Both the position numbers and the translations under genes were made by a program. The notes under the pieces are model-generated. The model made no database searches, was not told the origin of the DNA, and was given only the letters and a program-made list of their open reading frames with translations. This document shows positions 42,034 to 51,556 of a stretch of 64,000 bases of DNA, in pieces. Location of the stretch: the NCBI GenBank assembly GCA_937921595.1, contig CAKZTD010000060.1, positions 1-64,000 of the forward strand, given 5' to 3'. This DNA is from an uncultured Saprospiraceae bacterium (lineage in GTDB: Bacteria; Bacteroidota; Bacteroidia; Chitinophagales; Saprospiraceae). Positions within the stretch are counted from its first letter, which is position 1. Each line of letters begins with the position of its first letter.

Positions 42034-42987
42034 TTGAATATCTTTCGATTTTTCATTTTTCTAATTTTAATTTTCGCTACTGGTCACAGTCGACCTTTAC
42101 CGGATGTTGTACACCTAGAAGAAACTAAAAACCCAAAACTTCGACACATAAAAGGAGCTTTGCTTTCAACAAGGTTCAAATCCTTTGAAGCATTAAAAGC
42201 GGTGATCAAGATAGAATATTTTTATCCGGAATCTGTTTCAAAAACAAAACCATTGGTCCGTATTTCACATCGCAGTAATGGTCATTTAGTTAGTAGTATC
42301 ATTGAGTCTGATGTCAGTGAGAAGGATATTAACTCTGCAAAAGCAGGAAGCTTTTTAGATAAAGCAAAACTAGGATTAAGGTCTCCTTATCTTGTTTATA
42401 ACAGAAATGATATCATGCGAATCTTTCTTCTAGGAAGGCGGATTGGAAAAAAGTTTGGCGAAGGAGATGTGGCCTTTTATGATTTTGCAGAAACCATGTT
42501 ACACCATATCGATGAAGACCAAACATCAATCATAGAGTCTGAAGATTACGTTTCTGAAAAAGGATACATCAACTCATTCAATCATATCACAGCACAAGCT
42601 TTTATGACTACTATCTTCTCAGAGAAGTTAGCAGATTTTGTTGCGGATACTCATGAACGTGGTCATTTGCCTGAACTAATAACTGGGAAATTTTCTCAAG
42701 AACAAATAGATGATCTTGAAAAAGGTCCAGTAGATAATTATGTTGATGTTATCAACAATGAATGGGGACAGGAACTAGGCAAGCGTCTCAAAAAAAAATA
42801 CAATATCGACAGAACAACTTATTGGACACCTCAATTATTAAAAGATTATCTCAACGATATCCAGCTCTATTATTCGTGGGCTTTTCAGATTAGCTTTAAG
42901 CCTTATAAAACTTCCGACAGAGTGGTGATAAGATATGCGAAAAAGATCAACAGGGTGATGAATGAAGCAGCTTTATTAAAATACTGA
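42034..42987 (+). CDS. Secreted DUF6973-like protein
   Basis: The product is 317 aa from a TTG start, with a signal peptide (FRFFIFLILIFATGHS). The C-terminal half contains NSFNHITAQAFMTTIF, FVADTHERGHLPEL and VDNYVDVINNEWGQELGK. This matches the N...DxHE...(M/V)D..NN..G pattern of the DUF6973-like helical domain often found at the ends of secreted or toxin-like proteins. The N-terminal ~120 residues are strand-rich and unknown. No catalytic role is established. It converges with the pentapeptide-repeat gene, four bases apart. Confidence 0.65.
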   Translation: MNIFRFFIFLILIFATGHSRPLPDVVHLEETKNPKLRHIKGALLSTRFKSFEALKAVIKIEYFYPESVSKTKPLVRISHRSNGHLVSSIIESDVSEKDINSAKAGSFLDKAKLGLRSPYLVYNRNDIMRIFLLGRRIGKKFGEGDVAFYDFAETMLHHIDEDQTSIIESEDYVSEKGYINSFNHITAQAFMTTIFSEKLADFVADTHERGHLPELITGKFSQEQIDDLEKGPVDNYVDVINNEWGQELGKRLKKKYNIDRTTYWTPQLLKDYLNDIQLYYSWAFQISFKPYKTSDRVVIRYAKKINRVMNEAALLKY

Positions 42988-42991
42988 GCGC

Positions 42992-44251
42992 TCAGTTTAT
43001 TATTTTCTTTAAATGATAATTAGTTCGTTTGGATTTATCTATTTCTATTTTATATTTTTTTCGAATTTCTTCAGCGCCAATTACATTCCAATCACTAAGT
43101 TTATTTAGCCAATTTTCTTCTTTCACTCCTGCGATAATTAAATTCACTTCGCTCATATTGGCACCTTCTAAAGATGCTTCACTTAAATTGGAATATAGCA
43201 ATTTCGCAGTACTTAAGTTTGCAGCATTTAAATTTGCTTTTTCTAAAGTAGTCCCGTAAAGATTAACCCCGCTTAAATTGGCTTTGTTAAAAAAAGCGCC
43301 TCGGCAATTAGCCCATTTTAATTCGACATCCGTCAAATCCGATTTTTTCAATCTTGCCGATGTCATATTTACACCATTCAAAATTGCTTTTTTTAAATCC
43401 ACTTCATTCAATTCTGCCCATCCTAAATCTGCTCTATTTAATTTCGCTCCTGCAAGGTTCGCTTTTTTCAAATTCGCTCCCCACAAATCCGCATCTTTCA
43501 AATCCGCTCCACTCAATTTTGCACCTTCTAAGTTTGCTTCTCTAAAATTTGCGCCCCTTAAATCCGCACCGGTCAAGTTCACCCTTCTTAAATCTGCACC
43601 TTTTAAATCTACATTCGAGAAAGAAGTTCTTAAAACTATCTTACTAAATGAAGCAGAGTCAATATTCATTTTTGACAAAGACAACAGCAATTGCCCTCTT
43701 TCTGAGCTTAGCATTTTCCCCGTCATAATCTCTCCTTCAATAGACCGATAAGGCTTGAAAGAATAACTCAATGCGGCAATTCTATTTATCGTCTCTTCAC
43801 TCAAAGAATCATTTGACGGTTCTTTAATCTCTATATCCACTTGATTTAAAATATCACTCATCAAAACAATTAGATTGCCTTGTTTGATAGACTTTACTAA
43901 TTCTGATTGCTGCGCAATTTTATTTTTCTCAATTTCACTTTGCCACTCTGCAATCTTTTTTTGTTTAAAAATAAGCATACTCCCAACGATACTTACCGCA
44001 ACAATCAAAATAATCAACAATGTATTTGAAAATGAATATTTAGAAGCGATACGATTGGACTTGTTTTCTGAAAGATTTTTATTGCGGCGTTTAACAAAAA
44101 ACAAATAGAGCGATACGATTACAAGGCTAGTAAGAAACCCAACAATAAAAGAAGTGTACTCAAATAGATCCGACTCAAAAAAAATATTAAAGACTAAACT
44201 AATTAGAATTAAAAAGAGGACAGCAATAAGAATATTCCTTTTTGATTTCAT
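42992..44251 (-). CDS. Membrane-anchored pentapeptide-repeat protein
   Basis: The product is 419 aa. Two N-terminal helices (about 6-24 and 32-53) and a third (about 72-92) are followed by a helical linker. From about 205 to 385 there are some 36 tandem pentapeptides of the A(D/N)Lxx type (for example GADLRGANFREANLEGAKLSG), which would form a right-handed quadrilateral beta-helix about 17 nm or less in length. Pentapeptide repeats often bind proteins or mimic DNA; in this membrane-bound layout the repeat faces the cytosol or periplasm depending on the third helix. No specific partner is suggested by neighbours. Confidence 0.85.
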   Translation of the reverse strand: MKSKRNILIAVLFLILISLVFNIFFESDLFEYTSFIVGFLTSLVIVSLYLFFVKRRNKNLSENKSNRIASKYSFSNTLLIILIVAVSIVGSMLIFKQKKIAEWQSEIEKNKIAQQSELVKSIKQGNLIVLMSDILNQVDIEIKEPSNDSLSEETINRIAALSYSFKPYRSIEGEIMTGKMLSSERGQLLLSLSKMNIDSASFSKIVLRTSFSNVDLKGADLRRVNLTGADLRGANFREANLEGAKLSGADLKDADLWGANLKKANLAGAKLNRADLGWAELNEVDLKKAILNGVNMTSARLKKSDLTDVELKWANCRGAFFNKANLSGVNLYGTTLEKANLNAANLSTAKLLYSNLSEASLEGANMSEVNLIIAGVKEENWLNKLSDWNVIGAEEIRKKYKIEIDKSKRTNYHLKKIIN

Positions 44252-44272
44252 AAACTAGGATTAGCTTTTATT

Positions 44273-44977
44273 TTATTCACACTTCCACAACATCTCTGAC
44301 AACTCGTACCGCTTTTTGGTATAAGAATAATGCCACCACTCGGTTCGTATTCCTTTAAACCCATGTGCTTCGATTGTTTCTTTTAGCAATTTTCTATTCT
44401 GATTAATTTCTTTAGAATGCTTGGTGTAAGTATGATGTGCTTCTTCTCCAAAAAAGTCAAACTCCGTTCCCATGTCTAACTCTTCTCCTTTTTCATCAAC
44501 GATAGTCAAATCGACAGCCAAGCCTCGATTGTGCATTGAGCCTTTTGATGGTGGTGTTACATAACTTGGATTTTGAAATTTATCCCAAAGTTTTTGCTGA
44601 ACAGGTAAGGGACGAAAGCAGTCATACATTTTAAAACTATAACCTTTTGCTTGTAATTCTTTATTCGCAGCAGCTAAAGCTTGTGCCGCTTCTGGTCTCA
44701 AAAAACATCGACCACAATCGTAGAGTTGTTCTTCGACAAAATTATTGGTCGTAGCATATCGCATATCTAAAACAATGGTTTTATCCAATCGAGTTGGTTC
44801 GGTCCATTGTGTGGAGTCGTAATCAATTGGAGCAATCTTCGGTTTAGCAATGATTTTTTCGACAGGTTTTTCTTGAATTGTATCCTGTACTAGTACTGCA
44901 GCCCTCACGCTTTTATCGGGTTTCGAATCTTTGCAAGCGATGAAAAGAAGAATTAGGAATGGGAGGATTTTTTTCAT
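44273..44977 (-). CDS. D-Ala-D-Ala dipeptidase (VanX/M15D type) lipoprotein
   Basis: The product is 234 aa. The signal MKKILPFLILLFIAC gives Cys15 for lipidation. The zinc site is complete: His149 in GSMHNRGLAVDL, Asp156 in the same motif and His216 in TEWWHYS, with catalytic Glu213 and the substrate Arg122 (DCFRPL). It cleaves D-alanyl-D-alanine in the periplasm for wall recycling. Vancomycin resistance is not implied, since no vanH/vanA partners are present. It follows the TlpA-like gene in the same direction. Confidence 0.88.
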   Translation of the reverse strand: MKKILPFLILLFIACKDSKPDKSVRAAVLVQDTIQEKPVEKIIAKPKIAPIDYDSTQWTEPTRLDKTIVLDMRYATTNNFVEEQLYDCGRCFLRPEAAQALAAANKELQAKGYSFKMYDCFRPLPVQQKLWDKFQNPSYVTPPSKGSMHNRGLAVDLTIVDEKGEELDMGTEFDFFGEEAHHTYTKHSKEINQNRKLLKETIEAHGFKGIRTEWWHYSYTKKRYELSEMLWKCE

Positions 44978-44999
44978 TATTTGGTGTGTATGCTTTTTT

Positions 45000-45041
45000 G
45001 AAACGAAGCATCATGAAGAGTTTTTCCTGATACTTCGTTTC
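45000..45041 (-). terminator. Hairpin after the TlpA-like gene
   Basis: GAAACGAAGCATCA and TGATACTTCGTTTC form a 14-bp stem with one mismatch, 9 bases past the stop at 45050. The U-run is missing on this strand. Confidence 0.5.
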
Positions 45042-45049
45042 AAATCTCA

Positions 45050-46432
45050 TTAATCAAAGATCTCCGCTAGCTTTCTTTCCAAGGCAGGGCCTCTCAAATT
45101 TCGAGCGATAATTTTTCCTTCGCGATCCACTAGTACGGTATGAGGAATTGATCGAACACCATAAGTCTGAGCGGCTTTATTCTGCCAGCCTCTGAGGTCA
45201 CTAACATGTGGCCAGGTCAATCCATCTTTTGCGATTGCTTTCAACCACTTATCTTTTGTCTTATCTAAGCTCACTCCAAGGATTTCAAAACCTGCTTCAT
45301 TATATTTATTGTAGACTTTCACTACATTGGGATTTTCTTTTCGACAAGGGCCACACCAGCTCGCCCAAAAATCAATGAGTACTACTTGACCTTTCAGGTC
45401 ACTTAATTTGAGCATCTCCCCTTCTGGTGTTTTCATTTCAATCTCCGGAGCCTCTCCGCCAGTCACAAAACTCTTTGCTTGATCAAGCTGTCCTTTTAGG
45501 CGATCCAAAGAAACTTTGTCTGTTGTCTTTTCAAATTTTGTTATAAAAGATTTCGCATATTTTCCAAAAGCAGGATTATTTTTTGCTTGCAATCCTAATA
45601 GTGCACCGCCCAATGCATAACGCATTGCTTGAGAAGAGTCGGGTACCATTTTTAGATTTTGATCGATTAATTTTGTCACGACTTCTTCTGGTAAATTTAC
45701 AGAAGCCAAGGTTTGAGCGTATTCTTTAAACGCTTCAAACAAGTATGGAATATTATTAAAAACAGGACTTTTAAGATCCGCATTTTTAAAATATTCTGCA
45801 GCAAAATAATCTACTTCATTACTATACTTATCTGCCTTATTTGGATAACTCATCATCGTTCCTAATCCTGCGATATTTGCTATAAAAGGATTTTTAACTT
45901 TCATAGAATCTAAAAACGCTATTTGTTTTTGATCGATTATAGCCAATTCCTTTTTGATCGAAGCTTGTTTATCCGGAGCGTTCCTTGCTTGACGATACTC
46001 GCCAAGTTTCACCTGCATGTCTCTTTTATTTTGGCGAATCATTTTCAAAACACCACTATACGTGTCGTTGTATTCCGAGTTAGTAATACTGGAACTTCGG
46101 AAGGATTTACAACTTCCTTTTATGCTCATATTTTCATCACTGAAGATAACCGGCAATTTTGCTTGTGCATCCGTTCCAACATACAAAAACCTTGGATCGG
46201 CTTGTGGTAATTGTAAAGAAAAACTATCCTTTCCAATCTTTTTCAATGCCTTTATTTTTGTAAAACCAATACCGTTGAATTTATAAAGACTTAAAGGATC
46301 TTTATCGGTGCACTGATTCGCTAAAAGCAAAATATCTACTTTTTTCTTCTCGACTGTTTTTACCACTTCTTTTGGTCCACTACAGGTATAAAAAAGAAAA
46401 GTGATTGCGAATAAGAATAATTTATTTTTCAT
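45050..46432 (-). CDS. TlpA-like thiol-disulfide oxidoreductase lipoprotein with DUF4369-type N-domain
   Basis: The product is 460 aa from ATG 46432. The alternative start at 46477 would overlap ligA and place residues before the signal MKNKLFLFAITFLFYTC. Cys17 is the lipidation site. Residues 30-120 resemble the DUF4369 domain found before TlpA modules. A helical middle follows, and from about 325 a thioredoxin fold with the active site WASWCGPCRKENP. It probably reduces or remakes disulfides in periplasmic proteins such as cytochrome c. It lies 37 bases after ligA on the same strand. Confidence 0.9.
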   Translation of the reverse strand: MKNKLFLFAITFLFYTCSGPKEVVKTVEKKKVDILLLANQCTDKDPLSLYKFNGIGFTKIKALKKIGKDSFSLQLPQADPRFLYVGTDAQAKLPVIFSDENMSIKGSCKSFRSSSITNSEYNDTYSGVLKMIRQNKRDMQVKLGEYRQARNAPDKQASIKKELAIIDQKQIAFLDSMKVKNPFIANIAGLGTMMSYPNKADKYSNEVDYFAAEYFKNADLKSPVFNNIPYLFEAFKEYAQTLASVNLPEEVVTKLIDQNLKMVPDSSQAMRYALGGALLGLQAKNNPAFGKYAKSFITKFEKTTDKVSLDRLKGQLDQAKSFVTGGEAPEIEMKTPEGEMLKLSDLKGQVVLIDFWASWCGPCRKENPNVVKVYNKYNEAGFEILGVSLDKTKDKWLKAIAKDGLTWPHVSDLRGWQNKAAQTYGVRSIPHTVLVDREGKIIARNLRGPALERKLAEIFD

Positions 46433-46469
46433 GAAATTTGTTTTTTTACTTTTAAATGTAATTGACGTT

Positions 46470-48593
46470 TTACCCAATCAATTCTAAAAATTCATCTTCG
46501 GTCATGATCTCTACCGTTCCGATGGCTTGTGCTTTTTTGAGTTTCGATCCTGCTTTTTCTCCGACCACTAAAATATTAAGATTAGAGCTTACGGCACTAA
46601 TATTTTTTGCACCATTATTCTCTGCTAAAGTCTGAGCTTCTTTACGACCCATTTTCTGAAGAGACCCCGTAAATAAAATCGTTTTCCCAACTAAAGGTGC
46701 ATTGGCATCAACAACTTTAGGCCGATCTGCTTCTGTTTGACGAAGATTTACCCCAAGGGTCTCCATTTCTTTTAGCAAATTAACATTGTCAGGATTTGAA
46801 AAATATTCAATTATATTTTCTGCGACAACCGGGCCAATGTCTTTGATTTCAGTGAAGTTCTCAATGGTTTTGTCTTGTAATTCCAATACATGGTCAATTT
46901 CTCCAGCAACCAATTTGGAAACTTTCTTACCTAGATGATGAACACTCAAACTATGTAGTAAACGATGAATTGGGTTTTTCTTTGCCTTTTCGATCGCTTT
47001 TTCGAGATTAGCAGCCGACTTTTTACCAAAACCTTCTAATGCTGCTATTTTTTCATAATCTAAACGATAAATATCTGCAATATTCCTCAACCAACCCATT
47101 TCAAAAAACCGCTCTACGTAACTCTTCCCAAAACCATCAATATCCATCGCATCTTTTGAGACGTGGAAAATCATTCTTTGTATCACCTGTGCTTCGCAAT
47201 TATAATTTGTACACCGCCAAGCAGCTTCCGTTTCTGCACGCTCTAGTTTAGTATCACATACTGGACAGTTTTTTGGAAAGTCTATCACTTGCTCAGAACC
47301 ATCCCGAAGATCTTCCATTGGCTTTACAATATAAGGAATCACATCGCCTGCTCGTTCTACCAAAACGGTATCGCCGATTCGAATGTCTTTGCTAGTAATA
47401 AAATCTTCATTGTGTAAGGAAACCGAAGAGACCATTACGCCGGCCAATTGTACAGGTTCTAACTTCGCAACCGGAGTAACGGAACCAATTTTTCCAATCT
47501 GATATTCGACATTTAGCAACTTACTAGTTGCTTGTTTTGCTTTAAATTTAAAAGCAATAGCCCATCTCGGATGATGGGAAGTATAACCACATTTTTCTTG
47601 AAGCGCCAAACTATTTACTTTGATGACCATTCCATCAATCTCGTATTCGTAAGCATCTCGTTTAGCTTGCCATTCCAAAATAAAATCGTGAACCTCTTTT
47701 ATATTTTTACAAACTTTTCGCTCTTTCACCGGAATTTTAAATCCAAGAGACCCAAGAAATTCTATCGTTTCATCATGCGTTTTAAAAGCATTCATTTTAT
47801 TATTTCCTTCTTCATCAACGACATATCCTAATTGATAGATAAAGGCTTCTAATCCACGCTTTGCTACTTCCTTCGGATCTTTCATTCGAAGACCTCCTGA
47901 GGCTGTATTTCTAGGATTTGCAAACAAGCTCAAGCCCTGAGCTTCTCGGTCTGCATTCATCTTATCAAAAATATCTTTTCGGATAACCACTTCTCCTCTT
48001 AGCTCCGCTTTAGCAATTCCTTTGGAAGAGAATTCTGCTTTCAATGGAATCGATTTCATCACTCTAGCATTGTTTGTCATCTCTTCTCCAAGCGTTCCAT
48101 TTCCACGAGTTGCCCCTCTACTGAGATGATCATTTTCAAAAACCAAAGCGATACTTCCTCCATCGAATTTTGGCTCTACGCAATATTCAATATCTACGTT
48201 TTCATCCAGCAGTGTTAGCTTCTTAATTTGAGTATCAAAATCATTAAGATCTTCTTCGTTATAGGAATTGGCTAAGGACAACATTGGAATAAGATGCTCA
48301 ACCGATTCAAAGGTTTCTGTCAAATCATTCGATACTCGTTGAGTCGGAGAATCAGGTTGAATAAAATCCGGATAAGCTTTCTCTAATGCTTCCAATCTTT
48401 TGTACAAAGTGTCATATTCAAAATCACTCATTACCGGATCATTTTGAATATAATACTTCCACTCATGATAGACAATCGCTTTCCTCAAATCCTCCACTTG
48501 TTGTTCTGCTTCAAAAGCAACAGGAATTCCTTCCGTTTTCAATAATTGCTTTGATAGCTCGTATAATGACTTTTGGTCTTCTTTTTTGTACAT
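46470..48593 (-). CDS. ligA: NAD-dependent DNA ligase
   Basis: The product is 707 aa, slightly longer than the usual ~670 because of an N-terminal extension (about 25 residues) before the Ia domain. The adenylated lysine is Lys142 in EPKFDGGSIAL. An OB fold, a four-cysteine zinc finger (CPVCDTKL...CTNYNCEAQ), four HhH motifs (for example AALEGFGKKSAANLEKAI) and a C-terminal BRCT domain (from about 630) are all present. It seals nicks during replication and repair and is essential. It is read into the TlpA-like gene. Confidence 0.96.
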   Translation of the reverse strand: MYKKEDQKSLYELSKQLLKTEGIPVAFEAEQQVEDLRKAIVYHEWKYYIQNDPVMSDFEYDTLYKRLEALEKAYPDFIQPDSPTQRVSNDLTETFESVEHLIPMLSLANSYNEEDLNDFDTQIKKLTLLDENVDIEYCVEPKFDGGSIALVFENDHLSRGATRGNGTLGEEMTNNARVMKSIPLKAEFSSKGIAKAELRGEVVIRKDIFDKMNADREAQGLSLFANPRNTASGGLRMKDPKEVAKRGLEAFIYQLGYVVDEEGNNKMNAFKTHDETIEFLGSLGFKIPVKERKVCKNIKEVHDFILEWQAKRDAYEYEIDGMVIKVNSLALQEKCGYTSHHPRWAIAFKFKAKQATSKLLNVEYQIGKIGSVTPVAKLEPVQLAGVMVSSVSLHNEDFITSKDIRIGDTVLVERAGDVIPYIVKPMEDLRDGSEQVIDFPKNCPVCDTKLERAETEAAWRCTNYNCEAQVIQRMIFHVSKDAMDIDGFGKSYVERFFEMGWLRNIADIYRLDYEKIAALEGFGKKSAANLEKAIEKAKKNPIHRLLHSLSVHHLGKKVSKLVAGEIDHVLELQDKTIENFTEIKDIGPVVAENIIEYFSNPDNVNLLKEMETLGVNLRQTEADRPKVVDANAPLVGKTILFTGSLQKMGRKEAQTLAENNGAKNISAVSSNLNILVVGEKAGSKLKKAQAIGTVEIMTEDEFLELIG

Positions 48594-48775
48594 GAAGTAT
48601 GAATATAGGTCCTTAGGTAATAGAATTATTATTCCTACAAAAGTAGTTATTTAATTGAATAAATTCGGGTACTAAATTTGTACTTCTCTCGTTTGTTAGG
48701 TGATTTCATCATTTCCATAGGCTGTATTCACCTGATATTTATAAAATCAATTGATCGATTAACTATTCAATAAAC

Positions 48776-49582
48776 ATGAAAACTATTCTAACATTTATTT
48801 ATTGTTTTTTCGTTTTTCTTTCAATCGGACAAAAGTTTGATTCTGGCTATGTGGTCAATGCTGAGCATGATACCTTGTATGGTAAACTCAACATTACGGT
48901 AAACACTATTATAAAATTCAACCACAATGGCTCTAAGAGTAAATTAAAAAAACTAGACTTATTGGATTATGGTGAAGTAAAAGAACATGAATTTTATAGC
49001 TATTATGCTAAAACAGCTTTCCCTCACATTACGCGAAGAGGAATCATTTATCTAAATTCTGGTGATTCTATTCATGCTTATATTTTTAAAGAATCCGCAA
49101 GAAAAATCAATTATTATAATCTGCAAAAAGAAAAAGCAAAAGGAAAAATTGCGGATATTGATGCTTACCATATTTTTTCGGAAACCGGAAAAATCAATCG
49201 TTACGAAAGACTTGCTGTTCCTAGAACTTACAAAGCAATTATCGGAGTAAAAAACAAAGACAACGACAAGCATGATCTTTATTTCGGACGTGAACTAGCT
49301 ATTGGAAAAATTGATCTTTACTCTACTTATTCTTCCACCTCTAGCTTTTCAGGAGGTATGCATACTGCACCTGTAATGAGCAATGAATTGACGCTCGTCT
49401 ATTTATTAAAAAAAGGAGAAGAAGTCAAAATTATTCCAAGGAATAAATTGAGTTTACAAAGTGGGGATTTGCTAAAATCTATGATTAAAGATTACCCGGA
49501 ATTGGAAGCGAAGGTTGGAACGAAAGGATATCGAATAAAAAACATCAAGAAGATCATCGAGGAATACAATCAAAGAAAGTAG
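48776..49582 (+). CDS. Secreted hypothetical protein
   Basis: The product is 268 aa with signal peptide MKTILTFIYCFFVFLSIGQ. The mature protein begins FDSGYVVNAEHDTLYGKL, the pattern seen in small Bacteroidota exported proteins that describe a GxLxxxx strand pair. It is basic, strand-rich, and has a serine/glycine patch (TYSSTSSFSGGMHTAPV) near 190. No enzyme motif or membrane helix found. It is transcribed convergently with the CxxCH T9SS protein gene and ends at a shared hairpin. Function unknown. Confidence 0.72.
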   Translation: MKTILTFIYCFFVFLSIGQKFDSGYVVNAEHDTLYGKLNITVNTIIKFNHNGSKSKLKKLDLLDYGEVKEHEFYSYYAKTAFPHITRRGIIYLNSGDSIHAYIFKESARKINYYNLQKEKAKGKIADIDAYHIFSETGKINRYERLAVPRTYKAIIGVKNKDNDKHDLYFGRELAIGKIDLYSTYSSTSSFSGGMHTAPVMSNELTLVYLLKKGEEVKIIPRNKLSLQSGDLLKSMIKDYPELEAKVGTKGYRIKNIKKIIEEYNQRK

Positions 49583-49592
49583 TAAAAACTAG

Positions 49593-49655
49593 CAAGCGAA
49601 TATTTAGCAACAAATCCCTTCAAGAGGTTCTGTAAATTTGCTAAATATTCACTTG
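49593..49655. terminator. Bidirectional hairpin between convergent genes
   Basis: CAAGCGAATATTTAGCAA pairs with TTTGCTAAATATTCACTTG (one mismatch) across about 25 bases. Confidence 0.6.
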
Positions 49656-49679
49656 TTTGTTTTGCTAAGGATTAAAGTC

Positions 49680-50555
49680 TTACAGCTTCAATAATTTCGC
49701 TGTAGCAATTTTTTCATTATTAGAAAATTTCACTAAGTAAGTTCCTTTTGAAAGATCTTTTACATTATAAGAAAAGTTATTTTCTCCATTCATAAAAGAT
49801 ATCGTTTCACTCACCATAAGGCGACCTTGCATATCGAAAATATCCATACTGAATTCAGCAGAGATATCACTAATCAACTGAACTTTCATTTCTTCATGAA
49901 CTGGATTTGGGAAAAGGAAAATTTTCACACCACCATCTGCTTCGAAAGTAGAAGAAGATTCTCCTTCTGCTAATTCAATTTTAGTACATGCAGATGCATC
50001 TCCACTGTTCATGTTGTTATCATTAACTGCGTTTCCACAAGAATAAAAACTAACTGCTCCTGTACCTGTAGCTGGTGCTGTCCAATCTACTTCAAAAGTG
50101 TTGGTTTCGCTTACTCCATCATGCTCTGCATACTGGCGACCATTGCTAGTCGCAATTGCGATTTTTACATTGTTCGCAGGATTAGAAAAAGCTGCCACAT
50201 CATCTCCGTCTATATCCAAAGATGCTTTTAAAGCTAAAACTTGAAAACCAAAGCCGGCAGGATCTCCAGCGACTACTTCATTGGTCACTTTGACACGGTA
50301 AGTTTGACCCGGTACATATTCAGTAATTGCTGCTCCTGTACCATCCAAAACTTCAATTAACTGAGTCATCATAATATCCGTATTTGCACCTGTATGACAA
50401 GATGCACAAACACGAGGATTACCTCCAATCATCTCATCACCAGGAGCTGCGGTATTACCTTTACCTTGGTCATCAGCACGACCACCTGAGTGAGACATAA
50501 AAAGAAATGCTAATAAAGAGATCGAGAAAAAAGTGTAAATAAATTTAAATTTCAT
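49680..50555 (-). CDS. Secreted choice-of-anchor-V protein with CxxCH motif and T9SS sorting domain
   Basis: The product is 291 aa. A signal peptide (MKFKFIYTFFSISLLAFLFM) is followed by GNPRVCASCHTGANTD (Cys52-His56 region), a heme-c type CxxCH. A Reeler-like strand domain (about 70-190) comes next, including GFGFQVLALKAS and VDWTAPATGTGAVSFYSCGNAVN. From about 208 comes a type IX secretion C-terminal domain (FLFPNPVHEEMKVQL...NLSKGTYLVKFSNNEKIATAKLLKL). The expected path is Sec export, then T9SS to the cell surface. It may carry heme or a metal, though a redox role is inferred from one motif only. Confidence 0.85.
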   Translation of the reverse strand: MKFKFIYTFFSISLLAFLFMSHSGGRADDQGKGNTAAPGDEMIGGNPRVCASCHTGANTDIMMTQLIEVLDGTGAAITEYVPGQTYRVKVTNEVVAGDPAGFGFQVLALKASLDIDGDDVAAFSNPANNVKIAIATSNGRQYAEHDGVSETNTFEVDWTAPATGTGAVSFYSCGNAVNDNNMNSGDASACTKIELAEGESSSTFEADGGVKIFLFPNPVHEEMKVQLISDISAEFSMDIFDMQGRLMVSETISFMNGENNFSYNVKDLSKGTYLVKFSNNEKIATAKLLKL

Positions 50556-50794
50556 ATTGTTTAGCTTTTAGATTTTATATAATATTTTACAATGTCAATA
50601 CATCACAATAAAGCATTTGTAATGTTGACGATTTTTTAAAAATAAGATTCAAAATTGTCGGATTCCCTTAATCAAGGGCAAATTCAATGGTTCTTACGGA
50701 TTGGACAATAAAATGTTAAGTTAATTCAAAAATAGTAATATTTAAAGTGCTTTTTTCAAAAGTGTCTTTAATTATTCAAAAACCCCTAGCTTTC

Positions 50795-51352
50795 TCAAGC
50801 TTCGTAAGCCCAACCAGCCTCTGGATTTCTACCTTTAACTCCTTTAAAATAGCCCTCGATGACTTCAAAATCTTTGTCTTTATCTCCAGTTAAATATAAA
50901 GGAGCCCTAAATCGAACTTCTTTTTTTCCATAATCGAAAGCAACTAAGACTAATGGCACTTTAGCTCCTAAGGCCATATAATAAAAACCGGACTTGAGTT
51001 TTGTTACTTTCTTCCTGGTACCTTCGGGAGAAATTATTGTATGCAAAGTTTCATGCTCATTATATAGATTGATGACTGCATCTACAAAATTCGTGCTTTT
51101 CGTTCGTACTACGGGCATTCCATCCATCATCCGAAAAAACCATCCAAAAGGAGGTTTGAACATGGTGCTCTTCATCATATAAGTAACCCTGGTCTTAATA
51201 ATAGACCGAGCCATCAAACCCAATGGGAAATCCCAATTCGAGGTATGTGGCATAGCTACTAATATTGATTTTTTGACATCTCCCCCAGGAAACACACCAC
51301 AAACCTTCCAACCAAGGATCCAAAGTATAAATTTACTAAATGCTCTAAACAT
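50795..51352 (-). CDS. PlsC-like 1-acylglycerol-3-phosphate acyltransferase family protein
   Basis: The product is 185 aa, short for the family. The catalytic motif H-x4-D is HTSNWD (His36-Asp41), and the acyl-acceptor motif PEGTR lies near 108 (ISPEGTRKKVTKLKSGF). An N-terminal amphipathic stretch (FSKFILWILGWKV) probably associates with the inner membrane. It likely transfers an acyl group to a phospholipid precursor or an ornithine-lipid-type acceptor. No sign of truncation is seen within the core. It stands alone, divergent from the CotH gene. Confidence 0.85.
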   Translation of the reverse strand: MFRAFSKFILWILGWKVCGVFPGGDVKKSILVAMPHTSNWDFPLGLMARSIIKTRVTYMMKSTMFKPPFGWFFRMMDGMPVVRTKSTNFVDAVINLYNEHETLHTIISPEGTRKKVTKLKSGFYYMALGAKVPLVLVAFDYGKKEVRFRAPLYLTGDKDKDFEVIEGYFKGVKGRNPEAGWAYEA

Positions 51353-51470
51353 AAAAATAACAAGATTTACACCTTATAATATTTTTTAAGATTTTGGACT
51401 AAATTACAGTTAAAACAATTAATCTAAAAACGCGAAAATACGATATTGTGAGTATTAAATCGTAATTTAT

Positions 51471-51502
51471 TTTGCAAAGCCGTAAAATACCCTTTATTTT
51501 TG
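51471..51502 (+). promoter_or_regulatory. Bacteroidota-type promoter of the CotH gene
   Basis: TTTG (51471-51474) and TATTTTTG (51495-51502) match the -33 TTTG and -7 TAnnTTTG boxes with a 20-base spacer. The TTG start at 51557 follows 55 bases after the -7 box. Confidence 0.6.
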
Positions 51503-51556
51503 AAGCTCCTCCCGAAACATTTTATGAAAAAACAAATATAACTTTAAAACTGGCTA

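Noticed and set aside
43278..43751. Ser/Pro/Ala-rich plus-strand ORF
   Set aside because: It lies antisense to the pentapeptide-repeat array and mirrors its repetition.
44273..44977. Vancomycin-resistance cluster
   Set aside because: Only a VanX-type dipeptidase is present, without vanH or vanA or a VanRS pair; wall recycling is sufficient.
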